This document shows positions 1 to 8,106 of a stretch of 49,936 bases of DNA, in pieces (the stretch's first letter is position 1; every line of letters starts with the position of its first letter). The stretch comes from Ruminococcus sp. (GTDB lineage: Bacteria > Bacillota > Clostridia > Oscillospirales > Ruminococcaceae): NCBI GenBank assembly GCA_029055625.1, contig JAIDCY010000039.1:1-49936 (forward strand). The letters run 5' to 3'. The position numbers and the translations under genes are program-made. The notes below the pieces were generated by a model. That model saw only the letters and a program-made list of their open reading frames with translations. It was not told where the DNA came from and made no database searches.

Positions 1-47
1 CTACAGTCGACTAGTCGTCGGCAGCGTCAGATGTGTATATGAGAGAG
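1..47 (+). other. Sequencing adapter remnant (Nextera transposase read-1 adapter)
   Basis: Bases 15-47 match the 33-nt Nextera/Tn5 read-1 adapter at 31 of 33 positions; the two differences are at 40 and 45. The last 19 bases (29-47) are the Tn5 mosaic end. Bases 1-14 match nothing I recognise and may be further library or barcode sequence. This is library material left at the contig end, not genome, so genomic sequence starts at about 48. Confidence 0.93.
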
Positions 48-126
48 GAAATTACTATTGCATTATCCGGCGTTTTGGTGTATTATAATAGTGTATTATT
101 AATCAAAAACGGTCAGGAGGAATTAA

Positions 127-1116
127 ATGAAACTCGTTTCAGTAGTAGTACCGTGCTACAACGAAGAGGAAGTATTGCCTGTATTTTACAAGGAAATAAC
201 AAAAGTTACAGACCAGATGTCAAAAGACTACCCGGAACTTGAATTTGAATATCTTTTCATAAACGACGGTTCAAAAGACAAGACTTTACAAGTATTCAGA
301 CAGCTTGCGGATAAGGATAAACGGGTAAGGTATATATCATTTTCAAGAAATTTCGGTAAGGAATCGGGTATGTATGCCGGATTGAAGAACGCAAAAGGTG
401 ATTACGTGGTTGTAATGGACGCCGATTTACAGCATCCGCCTAAGTTTCTGCCGGAAATGTACAGTTACGTAAAAGACGGTGAATATGACTGTGCAACTAC
501 ACGCCGTGTAAATCGTAAAGGTGAGTCAAAAATACGTTCATGGTTTGCGATGAAGTTCTATAAGATAATGAATAAGATATCCGATACGGAAATTGTCGAC
601 GGTGCACAGGATTTCCGGTTCATGACACGTCAGATGGTAGATTCCATACTGGAGATGTCGGAATATAACAGATTTTCAAAAGGTATATTCAGCTGGGTAG
701 GCTTCAATGTAAAATATTTACCTTATGAAAACGTAGAGCGTGAAATAGGTACTACCTCATGGTCATTCTGGGGGCTTTTCAAGTATTCGCTGGAGGGAAT
801 AATGGCATTCTCCACCGCACCGCTTGCAATATCTTCACTGTTAGGAATACTAAGCTGTATAATATCTTTCATACTGATTATAATTACGGTAATAAAAACG
901 CTCGTATTCGGTGAGGACGTAGACGGTTACCCCACCACAATATGCGTTATATTCATGCTCAGCGGTCTGCAATTATTCTGTACCGGCATACTCGGACAGT
1001 ATCTGTCAAAGACCTATCTTGAAACAAAACACAGACCTATATATATTGCAAAGGAAACGGACGAGATGTACAGAAACAGAAAGCAGAAAAATAAAAAAAA
1101 TCCGACGGAAAAATAA
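127..1116 (+). CDS. Family 2 glycosyltransferase, polyprenyl-phosphate type (GtrB/DPM1-like)
   Basis: Predicted membrane-bound glycosyltransferase that moves a sugar from a nucleotide donor to undecaprenyl phosphate at the inner face of the membrane. Visible features: the GT-A start VVVPCYNEEE (residues 6-15), the metal-binding D98-A-D100 within DADLQHPP, the acceptor-side QDFR motif at 161-164, and two C-terminal membrane helices (about 236-260 and 272-296) as in GtrB and CsbB. The 329-residue length is normal. An AGGAGG site sits just upstream of the ATG. It is the first gene on the contig, so its upstream context is missing; the WG-repeat gene follows 18 bases later. The donor sugar cannot be told from sequence. 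Confidence 0.88.
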   Translation: MKLVSVVVPCYNEEEVLPVFYKEITKVTDQMSKDYPELEFEYLFINDGSKDKTLQVFRQLADKDKRVRYISFSRNFGKESGMYAGLKNAKGDYVVVMDADLQHPPKFLPEMYSYVKDGEYDCATTRRVNRKGESKIRSWFAMKFYKIMNKISDTEIVDGAQDFRFMTRQMVDSILEMSEYNRFSKGIFSWVGFNVKYLPYENVEREIGTTSWSFWGLFKYSLEGIMAFSTAPLAISSLLGILSCIISFILIIITVIKTLVFGEDVDGYPTTICVIFMLSGLQLFCTGILGQYLSKTYLETKHRPIYIAKETDEMYRNRKQKNKKNPTEK

Positions 1117-1134
1117 TCGTGGAGGTGTGGACTT

Positions 1135-2187
1135 CTGAACAAGCAGACAAGATTTATAGTATCAATACTGTTTATAATCATAACAGCCCTTGCGGTTGCA
1201 ATCAGAAGTTTCCACTCTGATACTACACAGATTACCGGTAACAACAGCTTTCAGACGGAAATAATACGGACTATGGAGACCGACGAAAACAACAACAGAA
1301 TTTTTACCGATAACAGCGGATTGTGTGGGATTGCTGACCGCAACAACAGAATAATCGTCGCTCCTGAATGGAACGAACTGAAATTCACCGGTAATAACAT
1401 ATGTACAGCCCGACAGCGTATAGATGATAATTTACTGATAGGCTGTATAGATTACGAGGGAAATATTATCGTACCGTTCATATATAACAGTCTGGAGAAG
1501 TACGAAAAGGACGGTTTTATATTTTATATCGCAGTATCGGGGGATAATTCGTGTGTGGTATACAACAGTAATTTCATGCCGTGTTTCCGGAAGTCGTGGA
1601 AAAATTATACACTATCGGAAGAGGTTGACGAAATATCATTCAAGTCCGACAATTCAACGTATGGTTATGCGATAAGCGAAAACGGATTCAGGTTAAAATC
1701 GGCGGAAATAGTCGGGAAAACTCTTGACAGAAGTTACGTACTCAGCGTATACAGCCGGATATTACTATCAAAATTAAGCACGTCTATGCTGGAGAAGATA
1801 ACAGACATCACGGGAAAATATATCGAGTACGCATATACCGGTAACGATGCCATACTTGACGGCATCACAACCGGCGGACGTTCTGGGTTTACACAGCTTT
1901 TTCCGGAAGACCACAGAATACTGTCAAAGAAATTACTGAATATTTCCGATATATTCATGTATTCCGTACGTTCAGACAATGACGTACCACATTATGCGGT
2001 ATCTGTCACGGCAGATACGGAAATTGAGTACTCCGACGAGGTAAGCGGAAAAAAAACATTACGTGACGAGTATAAAGCGGTGATAGAGTTCAGCGGATAC
2101 AATACCAATGATTTAATGGCGGTATCCGGAAACTTCACACCGGAATATATAAAATTTGACGATACAGAAGATACTGACGGAAATTAA
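1135..2187 (+). CDS. WG-repeat surface protein with N-terminal membrane anchor, CTG start
   Basis: The 350-residue reading frame opens at 1117, straight after the previous stop, and has no ATG, GTG or TTG before 1273. A GGAGGT site at 1121-1126 lies 8 bases before an in-frame CTG at 1135. Starting there adds about 46 residues: a basic NKQTR stretch and a hydrophobic helix (about residues 7-23), a signal anchor that an ATG-1273 start would lose. The body resembles WG-containing repeats, e.g. GCIDYEGNIIVPFIYNS and GLCGIADRNNRIIVAP. Such repeats are common in secreted or surface proteins of gut bacteria, mostly of unknown role. Start at CTG is inferred; an assembly error turning ATG into CTG is the main alternative. 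No catalytic motif seen. Confidence 0.68.
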   Translation: MNKQTRFIVSILFIIITALAVAIRSFHSDTTQITGNNSFQTEIIRTMETDENNNRIFTDNSGLCGIADRNNRIIVAPEWNELKFTGNNICTARQRIDDNLLIGCIDYEGNIIVPFIYNSLEKYEKDGFIFYIAVSGDNSCVVYNSNFMPCFRKSWKNYTLSEEVDEISFKSDNSTYGYAISENGFRLKSAEIVGKTLDRSYVLSVYSRILLSKLSTSMLEKITDITGKYIEYAYTGNDAILDGITTGGRSGFTQLFPEDHRILSKKLLNISDIFMYSVRSDNDVPHYAVSVTADTEIEYSDEVSGKKTLRDEYKAVIEFSGYNTNDLMAVSGNFTPEYIKFDDTEDTDGN

Positions 2188-2210
2188 TAAGTAAAGGAGT
2201 TAATTTAAAG

Positions 2211-2711
2211 ATGTCAAAGAAAGTAGCGGTAATAATGGGTAGCAACAGCGATTTTCCTGTTGTGAAGTCAGCAGTAACGGAGTTGAAAAAGTACGGCGTA
2301 GATGTTGAATGTCGTGTAATGTCCGCACACCGTACACCTGCGGAGGCTTGCGAGTTTGCAAGTAATGCGAAAGATAACGGATTCGGCGTAATAATCTGTG
2401 CCGCCGGAATGGCTGCCCACCTTGCCGGAGTAGTTGCCGGACATACCACATTACCGGTAATCGCAATCCCTATGAAGTCCTCTGTACTTGAAGGTATGGA
2501 CGCTTTGTTATCGTCTGTAATGATGCCCCCTGGTGTACCGGTTGCGACGGTAGGGATAAACGGTGCTAAGAATGCCGGTATACTTGCCGTACAGATGCTT
2601 GCAATATCAGACGAAGAACTCGCTCAGAAATTATCTGATGAAAAAATCAAGATGGCGGAGGGTGTACGTCAGAAAGACGCAGAATTACAGGAAGAACTCA
2701 AAAATGTTTGA
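2211..2711 (+). CDS. purE: N5-carboxyaminoimidazole ribonucleotide mutase
   Basis: Class I PurE moves the carboxyl group of N5-CAIR to give CAIR in purine synthesis. The 166-residue protein has the phosphate-binding loop MGSNSDFP (9-16), the catalytic SAHRTP with H40 and R41, and the CAAGMAAHLAGVVAGHT segment. A clear AAAGGAGT site lies before the ATG. It begins the purine genes of this window. Its partner PurK, which makes N5-CAIR, is not present here. The next small gene starts inside the last codons of purE (8-base overlap), suggesting coupled translation. Confidence 0.96.
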   Translation: MSKKVAVIMGSNSDFPVVKSAVTELKKYGVDVECRVMSAHRTPAEACEFASNAKDNGFGVIICAAGMAAHLAGVVAGHTTLPVIAIPMKSSVLEGMDALLSSVMMPPGVPVATVGINGAKNAGILAVQMLAISDEELAQKLSDEKIKMAEGVRQKDAELQEELKNV

Positions 2712-2907
2712 TAAGAAAGAAAAACGCTTTATTGTCAAGGAAAAACAGGTTATCGGTATAGGTGGGGAAATACAGGTTATTGTAGATACCGTAACAGGCG
2801 TTAATTACCTTAACACATCCGGTACTGCATACGCCGGACTTACAATAATGCGTGATGCCAATGACAAAATAATTGTCGATGACGTAAGCAAGTTACAGGA
2901 AAAATAA
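2704..2907 (+). CDS. Small DUF6440-like protein, copy 1
   Basis: A 67-residue protein starting at ATG 2704, overlapping the end of purE by 8 bases. It carries RFIVKEKQ, then a VIVDTVTGVNYL core and a closing acidic segment. The core pattern (D-x-x-T-G-V-N-Y, then a short loop and a D-x-x-G-x-x-I end) matches what I remember of DUF6440, a family of tiny Firmicutes proteins with no known function. The next gene is a clear paralogue. No signal peptide or membrane segment, so it is probably cytoplasmic. Its place inside a purine operon is the only functional hint. A longer frame exists upstream, but the purE overlap and paralogue alignment favour this start. Confidence 0.72.
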   Translation: MFDKKEKRFIVKEKQVIGIGGEIQVIVDTVTGVNYLNTSGTAYAGLTIMRDANDKIIVDDVSKLQEK

Positions 2908-2926
2908 TCACTTACAGGAGAAACTC

Positions 2927-3115
2927 ATGTTTGAAAAATCCGAAAAGAAACCGAAACGCTTTATTGTAAAGGAAGAACAGAATATAGGTTTTTCCGCAAT
3001 ACAGATTATTGTTGATACTATCACAGGTGTCAACTATATACATATAATGGGTGAGGGGAACGGCATTACCCCCCTGCTCGACGACAAGGGAAATATTGTA
3101 ATTGACCTACATTAA
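2927..3115 (+). CDS. Small DUF6440-like protein, copy 2
   Basis: A 62-residue paralogue of the preceding gene. Both share RFIVKE at the start and the IIVDTITGVNYI core; this copy keeps the fuller end GITPLLDDKGNIVI, which is closer to what I recall of the DUF6440 consensus. An AGGAG site at about 2916 precedes the ATG. The two copies are separated by 19 bases and look like an old tandem duplication. Function unknown. The 60-base gap before purC contains a small 6-bp hairpin (3127-3144, GTTCAC/GTGAAC). Confidence 0.74.
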   Translation: MFEKSEKKPKRFIVKEEQNIGFSAIQIIVDTITGVNYIHIMGEGNGITPLLDDKGNIVIDLH

Positions 3116-3175
3116 AATGCTTTACGGTTCACAATGTCGTGAACTGATATATATTATCACAGGAGGATAAAATTA

Positions 3176-3895
3176 ATGGAAAACATTGTAAAACAGGAAC
3201 AGCTTTACGAAGGTAAGGCAAAAAAGGTATACGCCACAAACAATCCCGACCTCGTAATCGTCGACTACAAAGACGATGCCACCGCATTCAACGGTGAGAA
3301 GAAGGGTACAATCAGCGGTAAGGGAGTAGTCAACAACAGAATGACGAACTTCATGTTCCGTATGCTCGAAAAAGAAGGCGTTCCGACGCATCTTGTAGAG
3401 GAAATCAGCGAGCGTGAAACAATCGTGAAAAAGGTTTCAATCGTACCGCTGGAGGTAATCATCAGAAACGTTTCCGCCGGTTCGTTCTCAAAGAGAATGG
3501 GCGTTGAAGAGGGAAAACAGCTCCTCACACCGATACTGGAGTTCAGCTACAAAAACGACGACCTCGGCGACCCGTTCATAAACGATTACTATGCACTCGC
3601 ACTCGGACTTGCTACACGTGAGGAAATCGATACAATCGCAAAATATGCGTTCAAGGTCAACGAATTTATGCTGAAATTCTTCAAGGGTCTCAACATTGAC
3701 CTGATAGACTTCAAGATTGAATTTGGTAAGACTTCCGACGGTACTATAATACTCGCCGACGAAATTTCACCCGATACCTGTCGTTTCTGGGACAGCACCA
3801 CACACGAAAAACTCGATAAAGACCGTTTCCGTCGAGATATGGGAGGCGTTGAAGAAGCATATCAGGAAATCATGAAAAGGTTAATGGGTGAATAA
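3176..3895 (+). CDS. purC: SAICAR synthase (phosphoribosylaminoimidazole-succinocarboxamide synthase)
   Basis: Joins CAIR and aspartate with ATP to give SAICAR. At 239 residues it has the usual bacterial PurC length and shows the N-terminal YEGKAKKVY motif, the nucleotide-binding [11 protein letters not shown] region, and the signature [12 protein letters not shown] near 191-202. AGGAGG sits about 8 bases before the ATG. purF-like follows after only 3 bases. Confidence 0.96.
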   Translation: MENIVKQEQLYEGKAKKVYATNNPDLVIVDYKDDATAFNGEKKGTISGKGVVNNRMTNFMFRMLEKEGVPTHLVEEISERETIVKKVSIVPLEVIIRNVSAGSFSKRMGVEEGKQLLTPILEFSYKNDDLGDPFINDYYALALGLATREEIDTIAKYAFKVNEFMLKFFKGLNIDLIDFKIEFGKTSDGTIILADEISPDTCRFWDSTTHEKLDKDRFRRDMGGVEEAYQEIMKRLMGE

Positions 3896-3898
3896 TTT

Positions 3899-5323
3899 AT
3901 GGGTGGATTTTTTGGTGCAGTATCAAAAAATGATTGCGTAACAGATGTATTTTTCGGTACGGATTACCATTCACATTTAGGTACACGCCGTGGTGGTATG
4001 ACATCATATTCCGAGGAACAGGGATTTCAGCGTAATATCCATAGTATAGAAAATTCACCGTTCCGGACGAAGTTTGAAGATGATGTTGTAAAAATGCGTG
4101 GTAAACTCTGTATCGGAAGCATAAGCGATACCGACCCTCAACCTATTCTTGTACGCTCAAAACTCGGACTTTATGCGATATGTTCGGTAGGTATAATAAG
4201 AAACTCGGAAAAACTCGTTGAAGAACTCCTTGAAAATGGTTGTGCTAACTTCGAGACAATGAGTAGCGGAAATATAAACTCCGGTGACCTGATAGGTGCA
4301 TTAATCGCACAGAAAGATTCATTTATCGAGGGAATACGGTACGCACAGGAAAAAATAGAGGGTACAATGTCGCTTACAATCCTGACGAAAGATTGTATTA
4401 TATGTGCGAGGGATAAATTCGGCAGACTTCCTATAATAATAGGAAAAAGAAGTGACGGTTTCTGTATGTCGACGGAATCGTTTGCATTTCAGAAACTCGG
4501 ATACAAGACTTACAAGGAACTGACTGCCGGTGAAATCGTAAAGATTACCGCCGACGATTGCGAGGTACTCAGCGAGGGCGACCCGTCCAGAATGAAAATA
4601 TGTACTTTCATGTGGACTTACTACGGTTATCCTACTGCGGTATACGAGGGAATGAACGTTGAAGTAATGCGTACACGTAACGGCGAAATCATGGCGGAAA
4701 ACGATATAAAAGCCGGAAAATTGCCTGACGTTGATTATGTGTGCGGTATACCCGATTCAGGAACTCCGCACGCTATCGGATACGCCAACAGAAGCGGTAT
4801 ACCGTTTGCGAGACCCTTTATAAAGTATACGCCTACATGGCCCCGTAGTTTCATGCCTACAAATCAGAGTATGCGTAATCAGGTAGCGAAAATGAAACTG
4901 ATACCGGTTCACGAACTCATAGAGGGTAAGAGATTACTTTTTGTAGATGACAGTATAGTACGTGGCACACAGATGCGTGAGACGGTTGAATTTCTGTACG
5001 AGAACGGAGCGAAAGAAGTACATATGCGTTCAGCGTGTCCGCCGATAATGTACGGCTGTAAGTATCTGAATTTTTCAAGAAGTCACTCGGAACTCGAATT
5101 AATCGCAAGACAGATTATAGACGAATTTGAGGGAGTAGAGGGCGTAAAATACATTGCGGAGTACAGCGATACCAATACGGAACGTGGAAAACGTCTGCGT
5201 GACGAGATATGCCGACGGCTGAAGCTGACATCTCTTGAATTTCAGTCGCTGGAAGGTACAGTAAAAGCGGTAGGACTTCCGGAGTGCAAACTATGTACGT
5301 ACTGCTGGAGCGGAAACGAATAA
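3899..5323 (+). CDS. purF: PurF-type amidophosphoribosyltransferase homologue lacking the N-terminal catalytic cysteine
   Basis: PurF normally makes phosphoribosylamine from PRPP and glutamine. The PRPP half is well kept: GIPDSGTPHAIGYA, RSFMPTNQ, and the PRPP motif LLFVDDSIVRGT. Four cysteines line up with the 4Fe-4S ligands of the Bacillus enzyme: KIC at about residue 231, YGCKY at about 384, and the C-terminal LCTYC. However the protein starts MGGFFGAV where canonical PurF has Met-Cys-Gly, so the glutaminase nucleophile is replaced by glycine; the first cysteine is residue 13 and does not align with it. Length 474 is normal. It may use free ammonia or a partner glutaminase, or may be a paralogue with another role. 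No second purF is in the window. Confidence 0.82.
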   Translation: MGGFFGAVSKNDCVTDVFFGTDYHSHLGTRRGGMTSYSEEQGFQRNIHSIENSPFRTKFEDDVVKMRGKLCIGSISDTDPQPILVRSKLGLYAICSVGIIRNSEKLVEELLENGCANFETMSSGNINSGDLIGALIAQKDSFIEGIRYAQEKIEGTMSLTILTKDCIICARDKFGRLPIIIGKRSDGFCMSTESFAFQKLGYKTYKELTAGEIVKITADDCEVLSEGDPSRMKICTFMWTYYGYPTAVYEGMNVEVMRTRNGEIMAENDIKAGKLPDVDYVCGIPDSGTPHAIGYANRSGIPFARPFIKYTPTWPRSFMPTNQSMRNQVAKMKLIPVHELIEGKRLLFVDDSIVRGTQMRETVEFLYENGAKEVHMRSACPPIMYGCKYLNFSRSHSELELIARQIIDEFEGVEGVKYIAEYSDTNTERGKRLRDEICRRLKLTSLEFQSLEGTVKAVGLPECKLCTYCWSGNE

Positions 5324-5338
5324 TATAAAAAATTTCAG

Positions 5339-5369
5339 AACCTGTTTTCATATCATACGGAAACAGGTT
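5339..5369 (+). other. Intra-operon hairpin before purM
   Basis: An 11-bp stem (5339-5349 with 5359-5369, one G-T pair) around a 9-base loop, between the purF-like gene and purM. Only a short T run follows, then an AGGAGG site. It may be a weak terminator that lowers readthrough, or an mRNA processing or stability element. Confidence 0.5.
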
Positions 5370-5398
5370 TTGAAAAAATAAGGAGGAAATTTTTACCA

Positions 5399-6436
5399 AT
5401 GAATAACAGTTTTTCAAAAAGTTACGAAAAAGCGGGAGTTGACGTAACAGCCGGATATAAAGCGGTGGAACTCATGAAAAAACACATAGCCCGTACAATG
5501 ACCGCCGGTGCAATATCGGGAATCGGTGGATTCGGTGGACTGTTTGAACTCGATATGACAGGCATTTCAAAACCGGTACTCGTTTCCGGTACGGACGGCG
5601 TGGGTACAAAAATAAAACTCTCTTTCATCATGGATAAACACGATACCGTCGGCATAGATTGCGTTGCAATGTGCGTTAATGATATTATCTGTTGTGGTGC
5701 GAAACCGCAGTTTTTCCTTGACTATATCGCCTGTGGGAAGAACTATCCGGAAAAAATAGCGGAAATAGTTTCCGGAGTTGCGGAGGGTTGCGTACAGGCT
5801 GGATGTGCGTTGATAGGTGGTGAGACCGCCGAACACCCCGGACTTATGCCCCTTGATGAGTATGACCTCGCAGGATTTTCAGTAGGCGTTGTGGATAAGG
5901 ATAAGATTTTAAAGCCGGAAACTCAGAAAGTCGGAGATGTTCTTATAGCGATAAAGTCAAGCGGTGTACACTCAAACGGTTTTTCACTTGTAAGGAAAGT
6001 ATTTGAAGTAAATGAAACAAATCTTGCCGTACACTTTGACGACTTAGGAACTACTCTTGGTGAATGCCTGCTCACACCTACACGAATCTATGTTAAAGCA
6101 ATTTCACAACTCCTGAATACCGTAAACGTCAAGGCTATCTCGCATATAACCGGTGGTGGATTCTACGAAAATATTCCTCGTGTACTGCCTACTGGTATTT
6201 CCGCAAAGATAGAAAGAAATGCGGTACAGGTACTGCCGATTTTTGACCTGATAAAGCGTTCCGGCGATATTCCGGAAAGGGATATGTTCAATACGTTTAA
6301 TATGGGTGTCGGAATGATTGTATCAGTCGATAAAAACGACGTTGACAAAGCCATTGAAACGCTTAAATCTGCCGGTGAAGATGCGTACGTACTCGGCGAA
6401 CTGGTAGAGAGTGAAGACGGTGTAATAATCTGCTGA
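5399..6436 (+). CDS. purM: Phosphoribosylformylglycinamidine cyclo-ligase (AIR synthetase)
   Basis: Closes the imidazole ring of FGAM with ATP to give AIR. The 345-residue protein has the family's glycine-rich [10 protein letters not shown] near residue 42, the [14 protein letters not shown] motif, GGETAEHPG, and the C-terminal [14 protein letters not shown] strong AAGGAGGAAA site precedes the ATG. Its substrate is made by PurL, which is absent from the window and must lie elsewhere. Confidence 0.96.
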   Translation: MNNSFSKSYEKAGVDVTAGYKAVELMKKHIARTMTAGAISGIGGFGGLFELDMTGISKPVLVSGTDGVGTKIKLSFIMDKHDTVGIDCVAMCVNDIICCGAKPQFFLDYIACGKNYPEKIAEIVSGVAEGCVQAGCALIGGETAEHPGLMPLDEYDLAGFSVGVVDKDKILKPETQKVGDVLIAIKSSGVHSNGFSLVRKVFEVNETNLAVHFDDLGTTLGECLLTPTRIYVKAISQLLNTVNVKAISHITGGGFYENIPRVLPTGISAKIERNAVQVLPIFDLIKRSGDIPERDMFNTFNMGVGMIVSVDKNDVDKAIETLKSAGEDAYVLGELVESEDGVIIC

Positions 6437-6445
6437 TTCTAAAAA

Positions 6446-6480
6446 CATTATGCCGGAAGTCCCGTACTACTGGCATAATG
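6446..6480 (+). other. Hairpin after purM
   Basis: Near-perfect inverted repeat: CATTATGCC (6446-6454) pairs with GGCATAATG (6472-6480), and the inner part continues with one mismatch to a 5-base loop. There is no T run after it (the sequence is taaaataaat), so it is not a standard terminator. It could protect the purM 3' end or mark a processing site. Confidence 0.5.
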
Positions 6481-6541
6481 TAAAATAAATCCGTAAGAAA
6501 ACATATAAATAAAATATATGGTTAAAAGGAGTGATTTATAT

Positions 6542-6958
6542 ATGAAATGTCCGTATTGTGGTGGGGAAACACGTTACGCAAAATGTGAGTTCTGCGATTC
6601 CGTAATAGCACAGTCAGCCGGTGAGACGGTCAGCGAAATGTTTCAGGACGTAACACGGAACGTCACACAGAATATAGCACAGAGCATGGCACAGAATATA
6701 CCAAATAAAATAAATATAATCCCCGATACCAATATCACAGATATTTCAAAGAAAAGCAAGTCTACGGCAATCGCCCTGTGCTGTCTCGGATTTGTCGGAC
6801 TGGGTGGTATACACCGTATGTACGCCGGAAAAGTAGGTACAGGTATTGTATGGCTGTGTACCGTCGGATGTTTCGGCGTGGGAACTGTCATGGATCTGGT
6901 ATCACTTATAATAAACAAGTTTGACGACGGCAAAGGTAAACTTATATCAAAATGGTAA
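6542..6958 (+). CDS. Zinc-ribbon plus TM2-domain membrane protein
   Basis: 138 residues from ATG 6542, which has an AAGGAG site 10 bases upstream; an in-frame ATG at 6518 lacks one. The start MKCPYCGG...CEFC is a four-cysteine zinc ribbon. A polar linker rich in QN follows, then a TM2 domain: helix LCCLGFVGLGGIHRMYAGK, short turn, second helix ending in MDLVSLI. The G-x-H-R-x-Y-x-G-K turn is typical of TM2. Function of bacterial TM2 proteins is unknown. A second zinc-ribbon membrane protein lies at 9892 in the same operon. Confidence 0.85.
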   Translation: MKCPYCGGETRYAKCEFCDSVIAQSAGETVSEMFQDVTRNVTQNIAQSMAQNIPNKINIIPDTNITDISKKSKSTAIALCCLGFVGLGGIHRMYAGKVGTGIVWLCTVGCFGVGTVMDLVSLIINKFDDGKGKLISKW

Positions 6959-6971
6959 CGGAGGTGAGATA

Positions 6972-7595
6972 ATGAAAAATATTGTAGTACTCGTTTCGGG
7001 TGGCGGTACGAACTTACAGGCACTCATTGACGCACAGAAAAACGGTATCATAAAGGACGGCAAAATAATATGTGTGGTATCGTCCAAACCCGACGTCTAC
7101 GCACTCGAAAGAGCAAGGAATAATGACATTCCGACAAAAGTTATACCACGTAAAAATTACCCCGACAGTGTTACATACAGTCAGGAGATTCTGAAGACAC
7201 TAAACGAATTAAAAGCGGATCTGGTAGTACTTGCTGGATTCATGACGATTCTTGACGAATGCGTTACAAAAGAGTACGCCTATAAGATAATAAACGTACA
7301 CCCTGCTTTGATACCGTCATTCTGTGGTGAGGGATATTACGGACTGAAAGTACACGAAAAAGCCCTTGAATACGGTGTAAAGGTTTCCGGAGCTACTATA
7401 CACTTCGTCAACGAAAAAGCAGATGCCGGTGCGATAATACTTCAGGGAGTGGTTGACGTAAGAAAAGACGATACACCAGAAATCTTACAACGTCGTATTA
7501 TGGAGAACGTCGAGTGGAAATTACTTCCGGAAGCTGTATCGCTTTTCTGTCAGGACAGAATAGAAATCATTGACGGAAAGGCATACGTCAAGTAA
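6972..7595 (+). CDS. purN: Phosphoribosylglycinamide formyltransferase, folate-dependent
   Basis: Transfers a formyl group from 10-formyl-THF to GAR. Starts at ATG 6972 behind GGAGGTGA (207 residues, normal). Shows the N-terminal VLVSGGGTNLQAL loop, the catalytic INVHPALIPSF segment with Asn and His, and H-x-V-N-E-KADAGAII carrying the active-site Asp. The stop codon overlaps the next ATG (TAATG), so translation is probably coupled to the lipoprotein gene. Confidence 0.95.
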   Translation: MKNIVVLVSGGGTNLQALIDAQKNGIIKDGKIICVVSSKPDVYALERARNNDIPTKVIPRKNYPDSVTYSQEILKTLNELKADLVVLAGFMTILDECVTKEYAYKIINVHPALIPSFCGEGYYGLKVHEKALEYGVKVSGATIHFVNEKADAGAIILQGVVDVRKDDTPEILQRRIMENVEWKLLPEAVSLFCQDRIEIIDGKAYVK

Positions 7596-8101
7596 TGAAA
7601 AAATTAATTATATCAATAATATGTCTGTTTACGCTTACTTCATGCGGAAATAACATTACAAATCATGATTCTATTGAAAAAAAGAAATATGACATTGAAA
7701 ACGCTGTTGACGGCAAGTACACTGTTATATATACAGAAACATCAGCTATTCCTGATAATCGGCTTGACATCAAGGTAAAAAAAGATGATGATGTTATATT
7801 TACATTCCGGACAGATGCAAAAGGTCAGTACAGACTACCCGAAAAAATCGCCTGTCTTTTCGACTATAACGGCGAAAAAGTCTATTATATACAGAATTAT
7901 CCTCGTGAAGAAGATAAACCATCTTGTTGGCTTTCATGCAGTAATGAAAAACGTCGTTTTAATTTCAACGATAATCCGGAAGATGTTGCTGAATTTTTAC
8001 AGGAAAACATATCGGAGCAGGAAATTATTGATATATTCGACAAATGCGGATATGACAATCAGTACATTCTTGACATCTACAGGTATTCCGGAAAGGACTG
8101 A
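7595..8101 (+). CDS. Lipoprotein of unknown function, copy 1
   Basis: 168 residues with a lipoprotein signal peptide: MKKLIISIICLFTLTSC, lipobox Leu-Thr-Ser-Cys with Cys17. The rest is a small polar domain containing DGKYTVIY, LPEKIACLFDYNGEKVYYIQN and a C-terminal YDNQYILDIYRYS motif. I do not recognise the family. The next gene is a paralogue whose first ~16 codons and last ~28 codons are almost identical to this one at the DNA level. It starts on the A of the purN stop codon. Confidence 0.8.
   Translation: MKKLIISIICLFTLTSCGNNITNHDSIEKKKYDIENAVDGKYTVIYTETSAIPDNRLDIKVKKDDDVIFTFRTDAKGQYRLPEKIACLFDYNGEKVYYIQNYPREEDKPSCWLSCSNEKRRFNFNDNPEDVAEFLQENISEQEIIDIFDKCGYDNQYILDIYRYSGKD
7598..7646 (+). 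repeat. Direct repeat, 5' pair (signal-peptide coding)
   Basis: This 49-base segment encodes the signal peptide of the first lipoprotein and recurs at 8110-8158 in the second with only two differences. The sequence between the repeats is far more diverged. Confidence 0.85.
8003..8088 (+). repeat. Direct repeat, 3' pair (C-terminal coding)
   Basis: This 86-base segment recurs at 8656-8741 in the downstream paralogue with three differences, all silent. The middle parts of the two genes are much less alike. Confidence 0.85.
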
Positions 8102-8106
8102 TTTTT

